This document shows, piece by piece, positions 36,443 through 45,358 of a stretch of 64,000 nucleotides of DNA; the first letter of the stretch is position 1; every line of letters starts with the position of its first letter. Source of the DNA: Chitinophaga rhizophila (GTDB lineage: Bacteria > Bacteroidota > Bacteroidia > Chitinophagales > Chitinophagaceae); the NCBI RefSeq assembly GCF_019492185.1, contig NZ_JAICCF010000002.1:868001-932000 (forward strand). The letters are read 5' to 3'. The notes below the pieces were generated by a model, which was not told the origin of the DNA, searched no databases, and saw only the letters and a program-made list of their open reading frames with translations. The position numbers and the translations under genes are program-made.

Positions 36443-36492
36443 CTTCTACTACACTCGATTCCTATATTCCCCATTACTTTAGTAGACTATTA

Positions 36493-36523
36493 CAAAGTTA
36501 TACATCTGGGTGAGATTTCCAAA
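36493..36523 (-). promoter_or_regulatory. Promoter of the sulfite reductase/siroheme operon
   Basis: On the minus strand TTTG (36523-36520), an exact 19-bp spacer, then TAACTTTG (36500-36493): the full Bacteroidota consensus. It lies about 50 bp upstream of the leader peptide and more than 200 bp before the reductase ATG. Confidence 0.8.
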
Positions 36524-36728
36524 AGTATTTTGACCGCTTACGGGGTATGTTAGTAGATACCTATTGACCAGCCCTGATAATAGTAATTTCACCTGATTCC
36601 CCGCTATGGCAGGCTGCACAGGGGATAGCCGCCACCTGCCGGTAATGGACGCCATAACCTGTGATTATAAGGCATAACTATTATTTATGCCTGGCGGCAA
36701 CAGATATTACTTTCTGACCCGTCTGTCG

Positions 36729-36736
36729 TAACTTTG
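36729..36736 (+). promoter_or_regulatory. Promoter -7 element of the HAD phosphatase gene
   Basis: TAACTTTG, an exact TAnnTTTG match, 25 bp upstream of the ATG at 36761. Confidence 0.6.
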
Positions 36737-36760
36737 CGGCGCAGATTAAACGTAAAGAGC

Positions 36761-37417
36761 ATGATAAATACGGTGATATTTGATATGGATGGGTTATTGA
36801 TTGACTCTGAGCCACTTTGGGGTGAAGCAATGACAGAAGTTTTTGCTACAGTCGGCGTTGCGCTGACCCCGGAACTAGCCAGCCATACTACCGGACTTCG
36901 TACAGCAGAGGTAGTAGACTACTGGCAGAATTACTTCAAATGGGAAGGCAAGGATAATCTTCAGGTAACCAATGAGATAATCGATGCTGTTATTGCTAAG
37001 ATAATGGCAAAAGGTGAAGCTATGGAAGGACTGGAGTATATCCTGGAGTACTTCACTCAAAAGAACTTCAAAATAGGACTGGCTTCTTCTTCCCCACTCC
37101 GCCTGATTGAATCTGCGGTGGATCATATGGGTATCCGGGACCGCTTTCAGGCAATATCTTCCGCTGAATTTGAGTCTCACGGTAAGCCTCACCCTGCAGT
37201 TTATCTAACCTGTGCAAAAAAACTGGGTAGTTCTCCACTGGATTGTGTTGCCTTTGAAGATTCTGTAACTGGTATGACTGCTGCCAAAGCAGCCCGCATG
37301 AAAACGGTCGTTGTGCCTGAAGCACATAACCGTGAAAATAAACGCTATGCACTGGCAGACGTACAGCTGGGTTCATTACTTGATTTCAACGATGCTATAC
37401 TTCAGAAGTTAGGATAA
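36761..37417 (+). CDS. HAD-family sugar-phosphate phosphatase
   Basis: A 218-residue subfamily IA HAD hydrolase. Motif I is FDMDGLLIDSEP, motif II is GLASSSPLRLI (Ser), motif III Lys is in SHGKPHPAVY, and motif IV is VAFEDSVTGMTAAKAA. The alpha-helical cap between motifs I and II is type C1, as in beta-phosphoglucomutase and the hexitol/2-deoxyglucose-6-phosphate phosphatases (HxpB/YniC). The substrate is a small sugar phosphate by family inference. The frame starts upstream at 36734, but the promoter element overlaps that start. Confidence 0.9.
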   Translation: MINTVIFDMDGLLIDSEPLWGEAMTEVFATVGVALTPELASHTTGLRTAEVVDYWQNYFKWEGKDNLQVTNEIIDAVIAKIMAKGEAMEGLEYILEYFTQKNFKIGLASSSPLRLIESAVDHMGIRDRFQAISSAEFESHGKPHPAVYLTCAKKLGSSPLDCVAFEDSVTGMTAAKAARMKTVVVPEAHNRENKRYALADVQLGSLLDFNDAILQKLG

Positions 37418-37563
37418 TCCAGCACCATTTTTATGCAGAAGCACCCTGCTCGCAATAGCTAAAACGCTTTAACTTCGTTATCAATTTATTAGGCACCGAT
37501 ATACCTATCTTATAAGAGTGATAGGATGGCGAATAACTAAGGCTATTCACTATATTTTTACTG

Positions 37564-37593
37564 ATCCCGGTTGCGAGACGTGACCGGGATTTT
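37564..37593 (+). terminator. Intrinsic terminator downstream of the HAD gene
   Basis: Stem ATCCCGGT (37564-37571) / ACCGGGAT (37583-37590) followed by TTTTATT. Confidence 0.75.
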
Positions 37594-37803
37594 ATTATAC
37601 CATGTTTTTACTCAAGTCTTCGATTTACCTACTAAGAGATCTACGACTTTCACTATTCGCTATGTCATAATTTCACATCAGTTTCAGGAGAAAAGCTAAT
37701 AATGGCTATGCTTGAGATGATAGTGCGGATCTTCTGCTCTCTTAGACCACGCTTTTGATTGCCGTAAATGCGGACTAGTAATGGCAGAACGCTATCCTTA
37801 AAT

Positions 37804-37824
37804 AAAAAAAGCAGCTTCCGCTGC
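37804..37824 (-). terminator. Second (distal) minus-strand terminator after rpsA
   Basis: On the minus strand GCAGC-GGAA-GCTGC followed by seven T residues. Confidence 0.65.
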
Positions 37825-37867
37825 ATTCAGACTCATCTATATCGGATCTCCAGGTTATAATAAAGAA

Positions 37868-37894
37868 GAAGGGTGTCCTTTCGGAACACCCTTC
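37868..37894 (-). terminator. Proximal terminator of rpsA
   Basis: Stem GAAGGGTGT (37868-37876) / ACACCCTTC (37886-37894) with further pairing in the loop, 25 bp after the rpsA stop. The minus strand continues T-rich. Confidence 0.8.
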
Positions 37895-37918
37895 TATATT
37901 TCAACAACCTAAAAAAGC

Positions 37919-39811
37919 TTATTCACCTTTCTTTTCGTCGCCTTCGTTCTGCTTCAGCTTCTCTCTCAGTTCAGCCAGTGCACCCAGGTCGCCGAGGGTA
38001 GCTTTTTCTACCTTGCTCTGGATTGTTTTCACTGCTTTACGAGTTTTGTCAGCGTCTGCTTTTCTTTCTTTGGCAACTGCTTCTTTTTCTTCGTTCTTAG
38101 CTTGTTCCCACACTCTTGTATGAGATACCAGGATACGTTTTTCGCTGCGATCAAATTCAATAATCATAAATTCTTTCACATCTTCAACGTTGATTGGTTT
38201 CTCATCTTCTGTGCGCAGGTGACGAGCAGGAGAGTAGGCTTCCAGACCGTACTGCAGCTGAACTGTAGCACCTTTTTCGTCTTTCTTCACTACTGTACCT
38301 TCATGAACGGAGCCGATCGGGAAGATAGTCTCGAATGTGTTCCAAGGATCTTCTTCGATTTGTTTGTGACCAAGGCTCAGTTTACGGTTATCTTTATCGA
38401 TACCCAGTATTACTACCTCGATTTCGCTACCCACTTTAGTGTACTCACTTGGGTGGTTGAAGCGTTTGATCCAGCTCAGGTCAGAGATATGGATCATACC
38501 ACCAATACCAGTTTCCAGTTCAACGAATACGCCATAAGGAGTGATGTTCTTCACGATACCTTTGTGACGGCTGTCCAGCGGGAATTTAGTTTCGATAGTA
38601 GCCCAAGGATCTTCTGTCAGTTGCTTGATAGACAGGCTCATCTTACGCTCATCTTTGCTCAGTGTCACTACCACTGCTTCGTATTCTTCGCCTAATTTGA
38701 AGAATTCTTTAGCATTGATAGGAGTAGAAGCCCAAGAGATCTCAGATACGTGTACCAGACCTTCTACGCCAGGCAGAATTTCCAGGAATGCACCGTAATC
38801 TTCGATGTTAACTACCTTACCTTTTACGCGCGCACCTTCAGTGATGTGTGCAGGCAGGGTATCCCATGGGTGAGGAGTAAGTTGTTTGTAACCAAGGCTG
38901 ATACGTTTTTTCTCGTCGTCGAAGTCCAGTACCACCACATTGATCTTCTGATCCATCTGGAGTACTTCGCTTGGATGAGAGATACGACCCCAGCTGATGT
39001 CGGTGATGTACAGCAGACCATCCAGACCACCCAGGTCGATGAATGCGCCGAAATCGGTGATATTTTTGATAGTACCTTCCAGAACCTGGCCTTTTTCCAG
39101 TTTGGAGATAATATCGACTCTCTGCTGTTCGATGTCGCTTTCGATAAGCGCTTTGTGAGATACAACGGCATTTCTGATGGCTTCGTTAACCTTAACCACT
39201 TTAAATTCCATTGTTTTGCTTACAAACTGGTCGTAGTCTGTAACAGGCTTAACATCGATCTGAGAACCTGGCAGGAATGTTTCCATACCATAAACGTCTA
39301 CGATCAAGCCGCCTTTGGTTTTGCTGGTAACGGTACCAGTAACCACTTCGCCGGTTCTGTAAACTTCCACGATTTTTTCCCATGCACGTTGCTGACGAGC
39401 TTGTTTACGGCTCAGGTGCAGGTTACCATCGCGGTCTTCTTTTTCAACTACCAGTACTTCTACTTCGTCGCCAACTTTCAGACCCTGCAGATCGCGGAAC
39501 TCGTTCAGCGAAATCAGACCGTCAGATTTGAAGCCGATGTTGATCACTACATCTGTTTTGGTTAAACCAACTACAGTACCAGTGAGCAGACCGTTTTCTT
39601 CAATCACTTTGAAAGTGTTGTCGTACGTTGCATCGTACTTCGCTTTCTCATCTTTGCTGTAAGATGATACATTGCGTTTGTCTACGCTCCAATCGAAGTC
39701 ATCGTGAGCGGTTTCTACAACAGGCGCCTTTGTTGTCGCTGTTTCCTGAGCTGCTGCTGCAGGTGCCTGCTGTTCAGCGTTTTGTTCGTTAGTAATGTTG
39801 TTTTCTGCCAA
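37919..39811 (-). CDS. rpsA: 30S ribosomal protein S1 (bS1)
   Basis: Ribosomal protein S1 of 630 residues with a disordered acidic N-terminus, six OB-fold S1 domains (recurring units such as GTVVGLTKTDVVINIGFKSDG, GTIKNITDFGAFIDLGGLDG, GKVVNIEDYGAFLEILPGVEG, GIVKNITPYGVFVELETGIGG) and a charged helical C-tail. It brings structured mRNAs to the 30S subunit. The start is TTG at 39811, since there is no in-frame ATG before the first domain. It is preceded by a strong Shine-Dalgarno AGGAGG at 39821-39826, unusual for this phylum. Flanked by terminators and monocistronic. Confidence 0.96.
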   Translation of the reverse strand: MAENNITNEQNAEQQAPAAAAQETATTKAPVVETAHDDFDWSVDKRNVSSYSKDEKAKYDATYDNTFKVIEENGLLTGTVVGLTKTDVVINIGFKSDGLISLNEFRDLQGLKVGDEVEVLVVEKEDRDGNLHLSRKQARQQRAWEKIVEVYRTGEVVTGTVTSKTKGGLIVDVYGMETFLPGSQIDVKPVTDYDQFVSKTMEFKVVKVNEAIRNAVVSHKALIESDIEQQRVDIISKLEKGQVLEGTIKNITDFGAFIDLGGLDGLLYITDISWGRISHPSEVLQMDQKINVVVLDFDDEKKRISLGYKQLTPHPWDTLPAHITEGARVKGKVVNIEDYGAFLEILPGVEGLVHVSEISWASTPINAKEFFKLGEEYEAVVVTLSKDERKMSLSIKQLTEDPWATIETKFPLDSRHKGIVKNITPYGVFVELETGIGGMIHISDLSWIKRFNHPSEYTKVGSEIEVVILGIDKDNRKLSLGHKQIEEDPWNTFETIFPIGSVHEGTVVKKDEKGATVQLQYGLEAYSPARHLRTEDEKPINVEDVKEFMIIEFDRSEKRILVSHTRVWEQAKNEEKEAVAKERKADADKTRKAVKTIQSKVEKATLGDLGALAELREKLKQNEGDEKKGE

Positions 39812-39820
39812 AATTTGGTT

Positions 39821-39826
39821 CCTCCT
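39821..39826 (-). promoter_or_regulatory. Strong Shine-Dalgarno of rpsA, decides a TTG start
   Basis: Minus-strand AGGAGG with a 9-nt spacer to the TTG codon at 39811. Genes of this phylum usually lack such sequences, and no in-frame ATG is available, so it fixes the start and may serve autogenous control. Confidence 0.75.
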
Positions 39827-39876
39827 TTTAAATAAAATTCTCCCGGATTTTGTGCCCGAAAGTTTTAATTGGACGG

Positions 39877-39884
39877 CAAAGATA
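39877..39884 (-). promoter_or_regulatory. Promoter -7 element of rpsA
   Basis: Minus-strand TATCTTTG, an exact TAnnTTTG match, 66 bp before the TTG start. Confidence 0.65.
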
Positions 39885-40033
39885 CTTAATAAACATTATA
39901 ATCCCACCTTTTTTCGCACGTTTTACGGCCTTGCAACCTCTTCCATCCGGGATGGTCCATGGCGGCTATTCCGGCAAAAAAAATGTAATGTTAAATAGAC
40001 TTCCGATTGCGGATTTTGTACTAATTTTCAACT

Positions 40034-40912
40034 ATGAACGGGACCTCATTCAGCGCTGATATTCGCTACTGGCTTCGACAAGGAAACACCATTAACCTTC
40101 TTCTTTTCTGGAATGTAGTTGTTTTCCTTGTCCTGGGAATTGTGTACCTGACTGGCAAAATTGCTCCATCTACCGGTTTCATTTCCCTCTTTTTAAGTGA
40201 CAATCTTTCCCTGCACTCCAATGTGCTTGCTTTCCTGAAAAAGCCCTGGGGATTACTCACTTACATGTTTACACACTTTGACATTCTCCACATCTTCTTT
40301 AATATGCTGAATCTTTACTGGTTTGGCAATATTTTCCGCTCATTCCTTGGTAATCAGCGCGTTTTACCACTCTACCTGCTGGGAGGTATTGCTGGAGGCG
40401 CAGCCTACCTTCTGGTGTATAACCTCGCCTTCGGCGGCCTGAATGTGCCCATGATCGGCGCGTCTGCATCAGTAATGGCTATCCTTATTGCCTGCGCCAC
40501 CAAATTACCAAACTATGAGATCGGACTGCTCTTCATCGGCTCCATCCGGTTAAAATGGCTGGCTATTATAGTAATCATCCTGGATCTCGTTTCTCTTACT
40601 CAGGGGAATATCGGCGGTATCGTTGCACATATGGGCGGCGCTCTTTTCGGTTTTGTCTATATCCAGTTCCTTAATAACGGCACCGACCTCGGTCATCCTC
40701 TGATCTGGCTGTTCAACAAACCGACCCGCGCCACAGTCAGGAGACGCCGCAATTTTAAACCTAAGAAATCTCCATTGAAAGTCGTAAAGCCGAGTCCTGA
40801 AGAAAACAAACAACTCCGCCTGGATCAGCTGCTTGACAAAATCAATGATAATGGCATCGAAAGCCTGAGTCCTGAAGAAAGAGCCTGGCTAAAGAAAATG
40901 AGCCAGGAATAA
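40034..40912 (+). CDS. Rhomboid family intramembrane serine protease
   Basis: Membrane protease of 292 residues with about six membrane segments. It has the rhomboid helix-4 motif with catalytic Ser in MIGASASVMAIL and the helix-6 His in GGIVAHMGGALFGF, plus THFDILHIFFNMLNLYWFG matching the N-terminal HxxxN-type helix 2. The C-terminal 80 residues are a soluble basic tail. It probably cleaves membrane-anchored substrates. It lies 47 bp upstream of ispH on the same strand and may be cotranscribed. Confidence 0.93.
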   Translation: MNGTSFSADIRYWLRQGNTINLLLFWNVVVFLVLGIVYLTGKIAPSTGFISLFLSDNLSLHSNVLAFLKKPWGLLTYMFTHFDILHIFFNMLNLYWFGNIFRSFLGNQRVLPLYLLGGIAGGAAYLLVYNLAFGGLNVPMIGASASVMAILIACATKLPNYEIGLLFIGSIRLKWLAIIVIILDLVSLTQGNIGGIVAHMGGALFGFVYIQFLNNGTDLGHPLIWLFNKPTRATVRRRRNFKPKKSPLKVVKPSPEENKQLRLDQLLDKINDNGIESLSPEERAWLKKMSQE

Positions 40913-40958
40913 GCGGCACTGTATGCCTGCCATTCAAAATATGTAACTTCGCCGCCAG

Positions 40959-42185
40959 ATGAAAACATTTAACGTTCCTATCATATATCGCAGTCCACTG
41001 ATCACGGCCATCAAAAACCGTCGTAAGCAACAGGACCGCATGAAGAAAGATTTTACTCCGACAGTACTGGATTTTGGTCCGCTGAAAATATTACTGGCCC
41101 GCCACTTTGGCTTTTGCTATGGCGTGGAAAATGCTATCGAAATAGCCTTTAAAACAGTTGAGGAACATCCTGATAAACGCATCTTCCTGCTCAGTGAAAT
41201 GATACATAACCCGCATGTTAATAATGACCTGCTGGCTAAAGGTGTTCAATTCATCATGGATACTGCCGGCAAACAGCTGGTATCATGGGAGAGCCTCACT
41301 CCTGAAGATATTGTGATCATCCCGGCATTCGGTACTACCCTGGAAATTGAGGAAAAACTCAGCTCCCTCGGTATCGCACCTCTGCAGTATAATACTACGT
41401 GCCCTTTCGTTGAAAGAGTATGGAATAAGGCAGAGCAGATCGGTAAACAAGCCTATACTGTTATTGTGCACGGTAAACCTGGTCATGAAGAAACACGCGC
41501 TACTTTTTCCCATAGCCGCAGCAATACGCCGACGGTTGTAGTGAAAGACATGAAAGAAGCGCAAATACTGGCAGGTTTCATCACCGGCGAGAAAAGCCCT
41601 GAAGAGTTCTATACACTTTTCGACGGCCAATACTCTCCCGGCTTCGACGTTACAAAAGACCTACAGCGGGTGGGCGTTGTCAATCAGACCACCATGCTGG
41701 CTACTGAAACTCAGGCCATCGCCGATTACATCAAAAATGTGATCATGGACAGGTATAGCCTGACTATTGACAACGTTAATGAACGCTTTGCCGATACCCG
41801 CGATACCCTCTGCTATGCTACCAATGATAACCAGACCGCTGTAACGGGCCTGCTCCAGGAAGAAGCAGATCTGGCTATCGTAGTAGGCGGATATAACAGC
41901 TCAAATACCTCCCACCTCGTGGAACTCTGTGAAGTAAAACTGCCGACGTATTTCATCTCCTCAGAAGAGAAACTAGTGGCAGCCAATGAAGTACATCACT
42001 GGGATTTCCACCACAAACAGGAATTACATAGCACTTCCTTCCTCCCAACCCAGGAACAGGTTACCATCATGCTCACCAGCGGCGCATCCTGCCCTGATGC
42101 TATGGTGGAAGCAGTGATCAGAAAATTGCTGTCTTTCTATAACCTGGAATATAAGATAGAAGAAGTTGCAGCTTCTTTCGCTTAA
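40959..42185 (+). CDS. ispH: 4-hydroxy-3-methylbut-2-enyl diphosphate reductase
   Basis: Last enzyme of the MEP isoprenoid pathway, 408 residues, longer than the E. coli enzyme (about 316) and of the extended type seen in some Bacteroidota and cyanobacteria. The three cluster-ligand cysteines are in GFCYGVENAI (C53), NTTCPFVERVW and SGASCPDAMVE. An N-terminal extension of about 40 residues precedes the first motif, so a start at ATG 41041 is also possible. A 76-nt hairpin follows the stop. Confidence 0.95.
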   Translation: MKTFNVPIIYRSPLITAIKNRRKQQDRMKKDFTPTVLDFGPLKILLARHFGFCYGVENAIEIAFKTVEEHPDKRIFLLSEMIHNPHVNNDLLAKGVQFIMDTAGKQLVSWESLTPEDIVIIPAFGTTLEIEEKLSSLGIAPLQYNTTCPFVERVWNKAEQIGKQAYTVIVHGKPGHEETRATFSHSRSNTPTVVVKDMKEAQILAGFITGEKSPEEFYTLFDGQYSPGFDVTKDLQRVGVVNQTTMLATETQAIADYIKNVIMDRYSLTIDNVNERFADTRDTLCYATNDNQTAVTGLLQEEADLAIVVGGYNSSNTSHLVELCEVKLPTYFISSEEKLVAANEVHHWDFHHKQELHSTSFLPTQEQVTIMLTSGASCPDAMVEAVIRKLLSFYNLEYKIEEVAASFA

Positions 42186-42214
42186 GCCTCATTGATATTT
42201 ATCGTTGAATATTC

Positions 42215-42290
42215 GCTTTTCCTTTTACCATCCTACGTTCATCTTACGTTCATAAACGTAGGATGAACGTAGGATGGTAAAAGGAAAAGC
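42215..42290. repeat. 36-bp near-perfect hairpin with internal 11-bp repeats
   Basis: Perfect 29-bp arms 42215-42243 and 42262-42290. The intervening 18 nt continue the pairing with a wobble and 6 more base pairs (TACGTT/AACGTA), leaving a 4-nt loop CATA. Each arm contains an 11-bp tandem unit (AACGTAGGATG on the 3' arm). It sits 30 bp after the ispH stop. It is far longer than a normal terminator and has no T-run. Confidence 0.85.
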
Positions 42291-42423
42291 AACTTCTATA
42301 TTATCCTGGAACAGGTTGACACCTTGGAATATTTGAACAGGTAACAGGTCGATAATTAGGCATGCCCGATAGCGGGTCTCGTGTTGGCAGGAATAACATA
42401 TAAAACGGAAAACTCATAAAAGC

Positions 42424-42451
42424 AAAAAAGACACCAGGCGGTGTCTTTTTT
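42424..42451. terminator. Bidirectional intrinsic terminator
   Basis: Perfect 12-bp stem AAAAAAGACACC (42424-42435) / GGTGTCTTTTTT (42440-42451). It serves ispH on the plus strand and probably also the convergent LytTR gene. Confidence 0.85.
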
Positions 42452-42612
42452 CTTTGGGGCTAATCAATGCTAGTAATGCAGAGAAAAAAAATTTTATATC
42501 GTAATAAGTTTAAACCTGGATCAAAAGTAGTCGTTCGTCAGTATGTGCGCAACAGAGAATTATTATCCGGTGGTCTATTTCCTGTAAGTGGCGTAAATCA
42601 GGTTAAATCTGG

Positions 42613-43389
42613 TTAGAACTGCATGGCCTTTTTCAGGAAATCGGCCTTCCTCCTACGTGATATTTCCACTTGAGTTCCGTCGCTCATCAGTGCAAAACCG
42701 CCTTCACCCTGAATATAGGACTGCATCTGCTGTAGATTAATAAGATGTGAATTATGTACCCGGAAGAAATCGACGTCGGTTAAGAGTTCTTCAAACTCTT
42801 TTAACGGCCTGGATACCATCAGGTTTTTTTTATCCGTAAAAAATATGCGGGTATAGTTACCTGTTGACTCACAACGAACTATATTCTGCACCGGCATAAA
42901 CACCAGTCCGTTAATGGTCGGTAGCGCAATCTTCTTATGCGTTTGATGAAGGGTTTTCATATTCTGGAGGAAAACCTCGATCGGAGAAGTTACAGCCTCG
43001 GGCTGGGTACTACTGGCTGCTGCATTACGGCGGCTGATACATTTCTGTACTGCATCCTGTAACTCTTTAACGCTGAATGGCTTTAACAGGTAGTCAAGCG
43101 CATTGAATTTTATGGCTTTCAATGCATACTGCTCGTATGCGGTTGTGAATATTACGTCGAATGTGATCTTATCAAACATTTTCAACAACTCAAATCCGTT
43201 CTGATGAGGCATTTCCACATCAAGGAAGACCAGATCCGGTTGCAACGTTGCTATCAGCTCCTTTGCTTCTTTAACGCTATTTACCCCACCCAGCACAGTG
43301 ACTTCCGGGCATTTCTTCTGAAGCATAGTCTGCAGAGCATCGATACAGTGTTGCTCATCATCAACGATGATTGCTTTAATTTCGCTCAT
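42613..43389 (-). CDS. LytTR-family response regulator (second pair)
   Basis: Response regulator of 258 residues: receiver domain with phospho-acceptor D57 (VFLDVEMPHQNGFE) and KPF lysine, then a linker and LytTR DNA-binding domain (NIVRCESTGNYTRIFF, DFFRVHNSHLINLQQMQSYI). It starts 16 bp after the TPR-kinase gene, so the two form a two-component operon. It is a paralogue of the regulator at the left end of the window. Confidence 0.94.
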   Translation of the reverse strand: MSEIKAIIVDDEQHCIDALQTMLQKKCPEVTVLGGVNSVKEAKELIATLQPDLVFLDVEMPHQNGFELLKMFDKITFDVIFTTAYEQYALKAIKFNALDYLLKPFSVKELQDAVQKCISRRNAAASSTQPEAVTSPIEVFLQNMKTLHQTHKKIALPTINGLVFMPVQNIVRCESTGNYTRIFFTDKKNLMVSRPLKEFEELLTDVDFFRVHNSHLINLQQMQSYIQGEGGFALMSDGTQVEISRRRKADFLKKAMQF

Positions 43390-43405
43390 GCTGTCTGTGT
43401 AAAGT

Positions 43406-45358
43406 TTAAAATATAAATTCCACCGGTAAAGTAAGTGTCACTCTTGTACCTAAAGCTTTACCAGTCTCATCTTCCAGATCGGTGATGGTCACTTCTGCTT
43501 CTTTGGTATTATTGATCTTCCTGATGAGGTCTATACGGCCTTCCGTTACCTTCATACCCATTGAGCGATGGGTTTGTCCCTTCTTTTCTTTAATTTCTAT
43601 TGCTTTCTTCCGTCCTATACCATTATCCGTTACCGTACAGGTCAGGGTTTTCCCTTTCAATGTGACCGCTATTTCCAGCATACCCCGGCCGGACCTGTGT
43701 ACCAGTCCATGCCAGATTGCATTCTCTACATATGGTTGAATAATCATCGGAGGAATCATGACCTCCTCTTCATTAATATCGTCAGCTACAGTGATCTGGT
43801 ATTCAAATACATCATTGCAACGCAGTTTTTCAAGATCTACATACAGGCGTAGTGATTCCAGTTCCTTATTCAAAGATATGAATGTGTACTGCGTATTATC
43901 AAGTATCATCCTCATTAACCTGGAAAATTTTGTCAGGTAGTCAGATGCCTCCTCCTGATTATTACTCCAGATGAACCTGTGAATTGAGCTCAAGGAGTTA
44001 AAGATAAAATGTGGATTCATCTGTGCACGCAAGGAGCGCAACTCCAGCTGCAGGGTCTGCTTATTGGTTTCAAGATTCCGGTGCCTGATATAAAAAAAAC
44101 CGCCTACGACCAGCATCAGGAGAAACCCGGCCATAGAGAGGGTATATACAACATTACGTTTTGTGCGGAGTTCACTCAGTTGTTTATCATGCTCCAACAG
44201 TTTAATCTGGTTGTCCTTTCTATCCACATCATAAATAGCCTGGGTTTGTGCCCATGCCAGGGAGGACTGTTCACTGATAAGGCTATCTTTGTACACCAGG
44301 GATTTTTCCATGGCTTCCATAGACCGTTTGAAGTCTCCTGATGCTTTATAGTCTTTTGCTATTGCCTTATAGGCTTCCATCAACAGAAACTTAAATCGCC
44401 ATATCAGGCTCAGGTTGATAGACTCATTAAAATACTTTCTGGCTTCTTCATGTTTTCCCTGCAGACTCCAGAGTTTACCAATATTCAGGTAGCTTTCTGC
44501 GATATGTACTTTATCTCCTACATTATCGTTCACTTCGAGGGCTTTATTGAGATACTCATGCGCTAGGGCGTAGTCTTTTTTCTCCTGATAGGCTGAGCCG
44601 AGTGAGTTATAACAGATAGCTAATCCGATACTGTTGTCGAGTTGCTGATTAACCGCGAGCGATTTCTTATAATATTCAATAGCCAGGTCCAGCTTTTTCA
44701 ATCCCTGGTAGGCATAACCTATATTGCCCAGGTTGATAGCAACACCAAGACTATTTTTGTTTTGCCTTTCCAGTTCGAGGGCTTTCTCAAAATGATCGAT
44801 TGCTTCCTGATATTTTTCGGTGGAGAGGTTGATATTACCGATACTGTTGATAGCGATACAGATATTGCGGACATCATTAATTTTCTCTGCCAGCTGGAGT
44901 GCCCGGAAATGGTAATCAAACGCTTTTTCCAGCTGATCGTCCATACGGCGGTAGTCCACACCAGTGTTATTTAAGGCAATACATAGCCAGCGGTCATTCC
45001 TGGCATCTTCAGCAAATTTGATCGCTTTCTGGTGGTAATCTGCGGCGAGAAGGTATTCAGATTTGTTTCTTTTGGAGATGCCGGCTTCTATATATGCATT
45101 GAAAGAGCCGTACGCATATTTTATGCGTTGTGACAGTACAATTGCTTCGTGGAAAAAGGGATTTTCAGTGCCTTGTTTATCAAAGTAACGTCCCAGCGAT
45201 TTGCCTTTACTTATGAGCCAATTCACTTTGTTCGTATCTCCGGGAAGCCGCTTTGCAGAATCAAGGGTCCGGAATACAAGGACGGAGTCCTGGGCTTTCA
45301 GATTATTCCCTATTACCAATAAGAGCAAGAAAAGTAGATGAAAGTAGCCTTTAAACAT
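43406..45358 (-). CDS. TPR-containing LytS-type sensor histidine kinase
   Basis: Sensor kinase of 650 residues. Signal peptide (FHLLFLLLLVIGNNLKAQ), then about eight TPR units (residues about 60-360, e.g. GVAINLGNIGYAYQGLKKLDLAIEYY, GLAICYNSLGSAYQEKKDYALA), one membrane segment (VVYTLSMAGFLLMLVVGGFFYI), a coiled coil, and His_kinase with H in LRAQMNPHFIFNSLSSIH, then an HATPase with PPMIIQPYVENAIWHG and TVTDNGIGRKKA. The periplasmic TPR array probably binds a peptide or protein. It is cotranscribed with the LytTR regulator. Confidence 0.94.
   Translation of the reverse strand: MFKGYFHLLFLLLLVIGNNLKAQDSVLVFRTLDSAKRLPGDTNKVNWLISKGKSLGRYFDKQGTENPFFHEAIVLSQRIKYAYGSFNAYIEAGISKRNKSEYLLAADYHQKAIKFAEDARNDRWLCIALNNTGVDYRRMDDQLEKAFDYHFRALQLAEKINDVRNICIAINSIGNINLSTEKYQEAIDHFEKALELERQNKNSLGVAINLGNIGYAYQGLKKLDLAIEYYKKSLAVNQQLDNSIGLAICYNSLGSAYQEKKDYALAHEYLNKALEVNDNVGDKVHIAESYLNIGKLWSLQGKHEEARKYFNESINLSLIWRFKFLLMEAYKAIAKDYKASGDFKRSMEAMEKSLVYKDSLISEQSSLAWAQTQAIYDVDRKDNQIKLLEHDKQLSELRTKRNVVYTLSMAGFLLMLVVGGFFYIRHRNLETNKQTLQLELRSLRAQMNPHFIFNSLSSIHRFIWSNNQEEASDYLTKFSRLMRMILDNTQYTFISLNKELESLRLYVDLEKLRCNDVFEYQITVADDINEEEVMIPPMIIQPYVENAIWHGLVHRSGRGMLEIAVTLKGKTLTCTVTDNGIGRKKAIEIKEKKGQTHRSMGMKVTEGRIDLIRKINNTKEAEVTITDLEDETGKALGTRVTLTLPVEFIF

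Larger units (their letters stand above)
37418..37918. other. 500-bp intergenic region with tandem terminators
   Basis: No gene seen. It contains a plus-strand terminator (37564-37593) and two minus-strand terminators for rpsA (37804-37824, 37868-37894). The stretch between 37420 and 37560 has minor inverted repeats only (CCTATC/GATAGG around 37505-37525). Confidence 0.55.

Noticed and set aside
38102..39565. Two long plus-strand open frames opposite rpsA
   Set aside because: Shadows of the real gene caused by its codon usage; no independent promoter or homology.
42215..42290. Ordinary intrinsic terminator of ispH
   Set aside because: The stem is 36 bp, there is no U-tract, and a proper terminator stands further downstream at 42424-42451.
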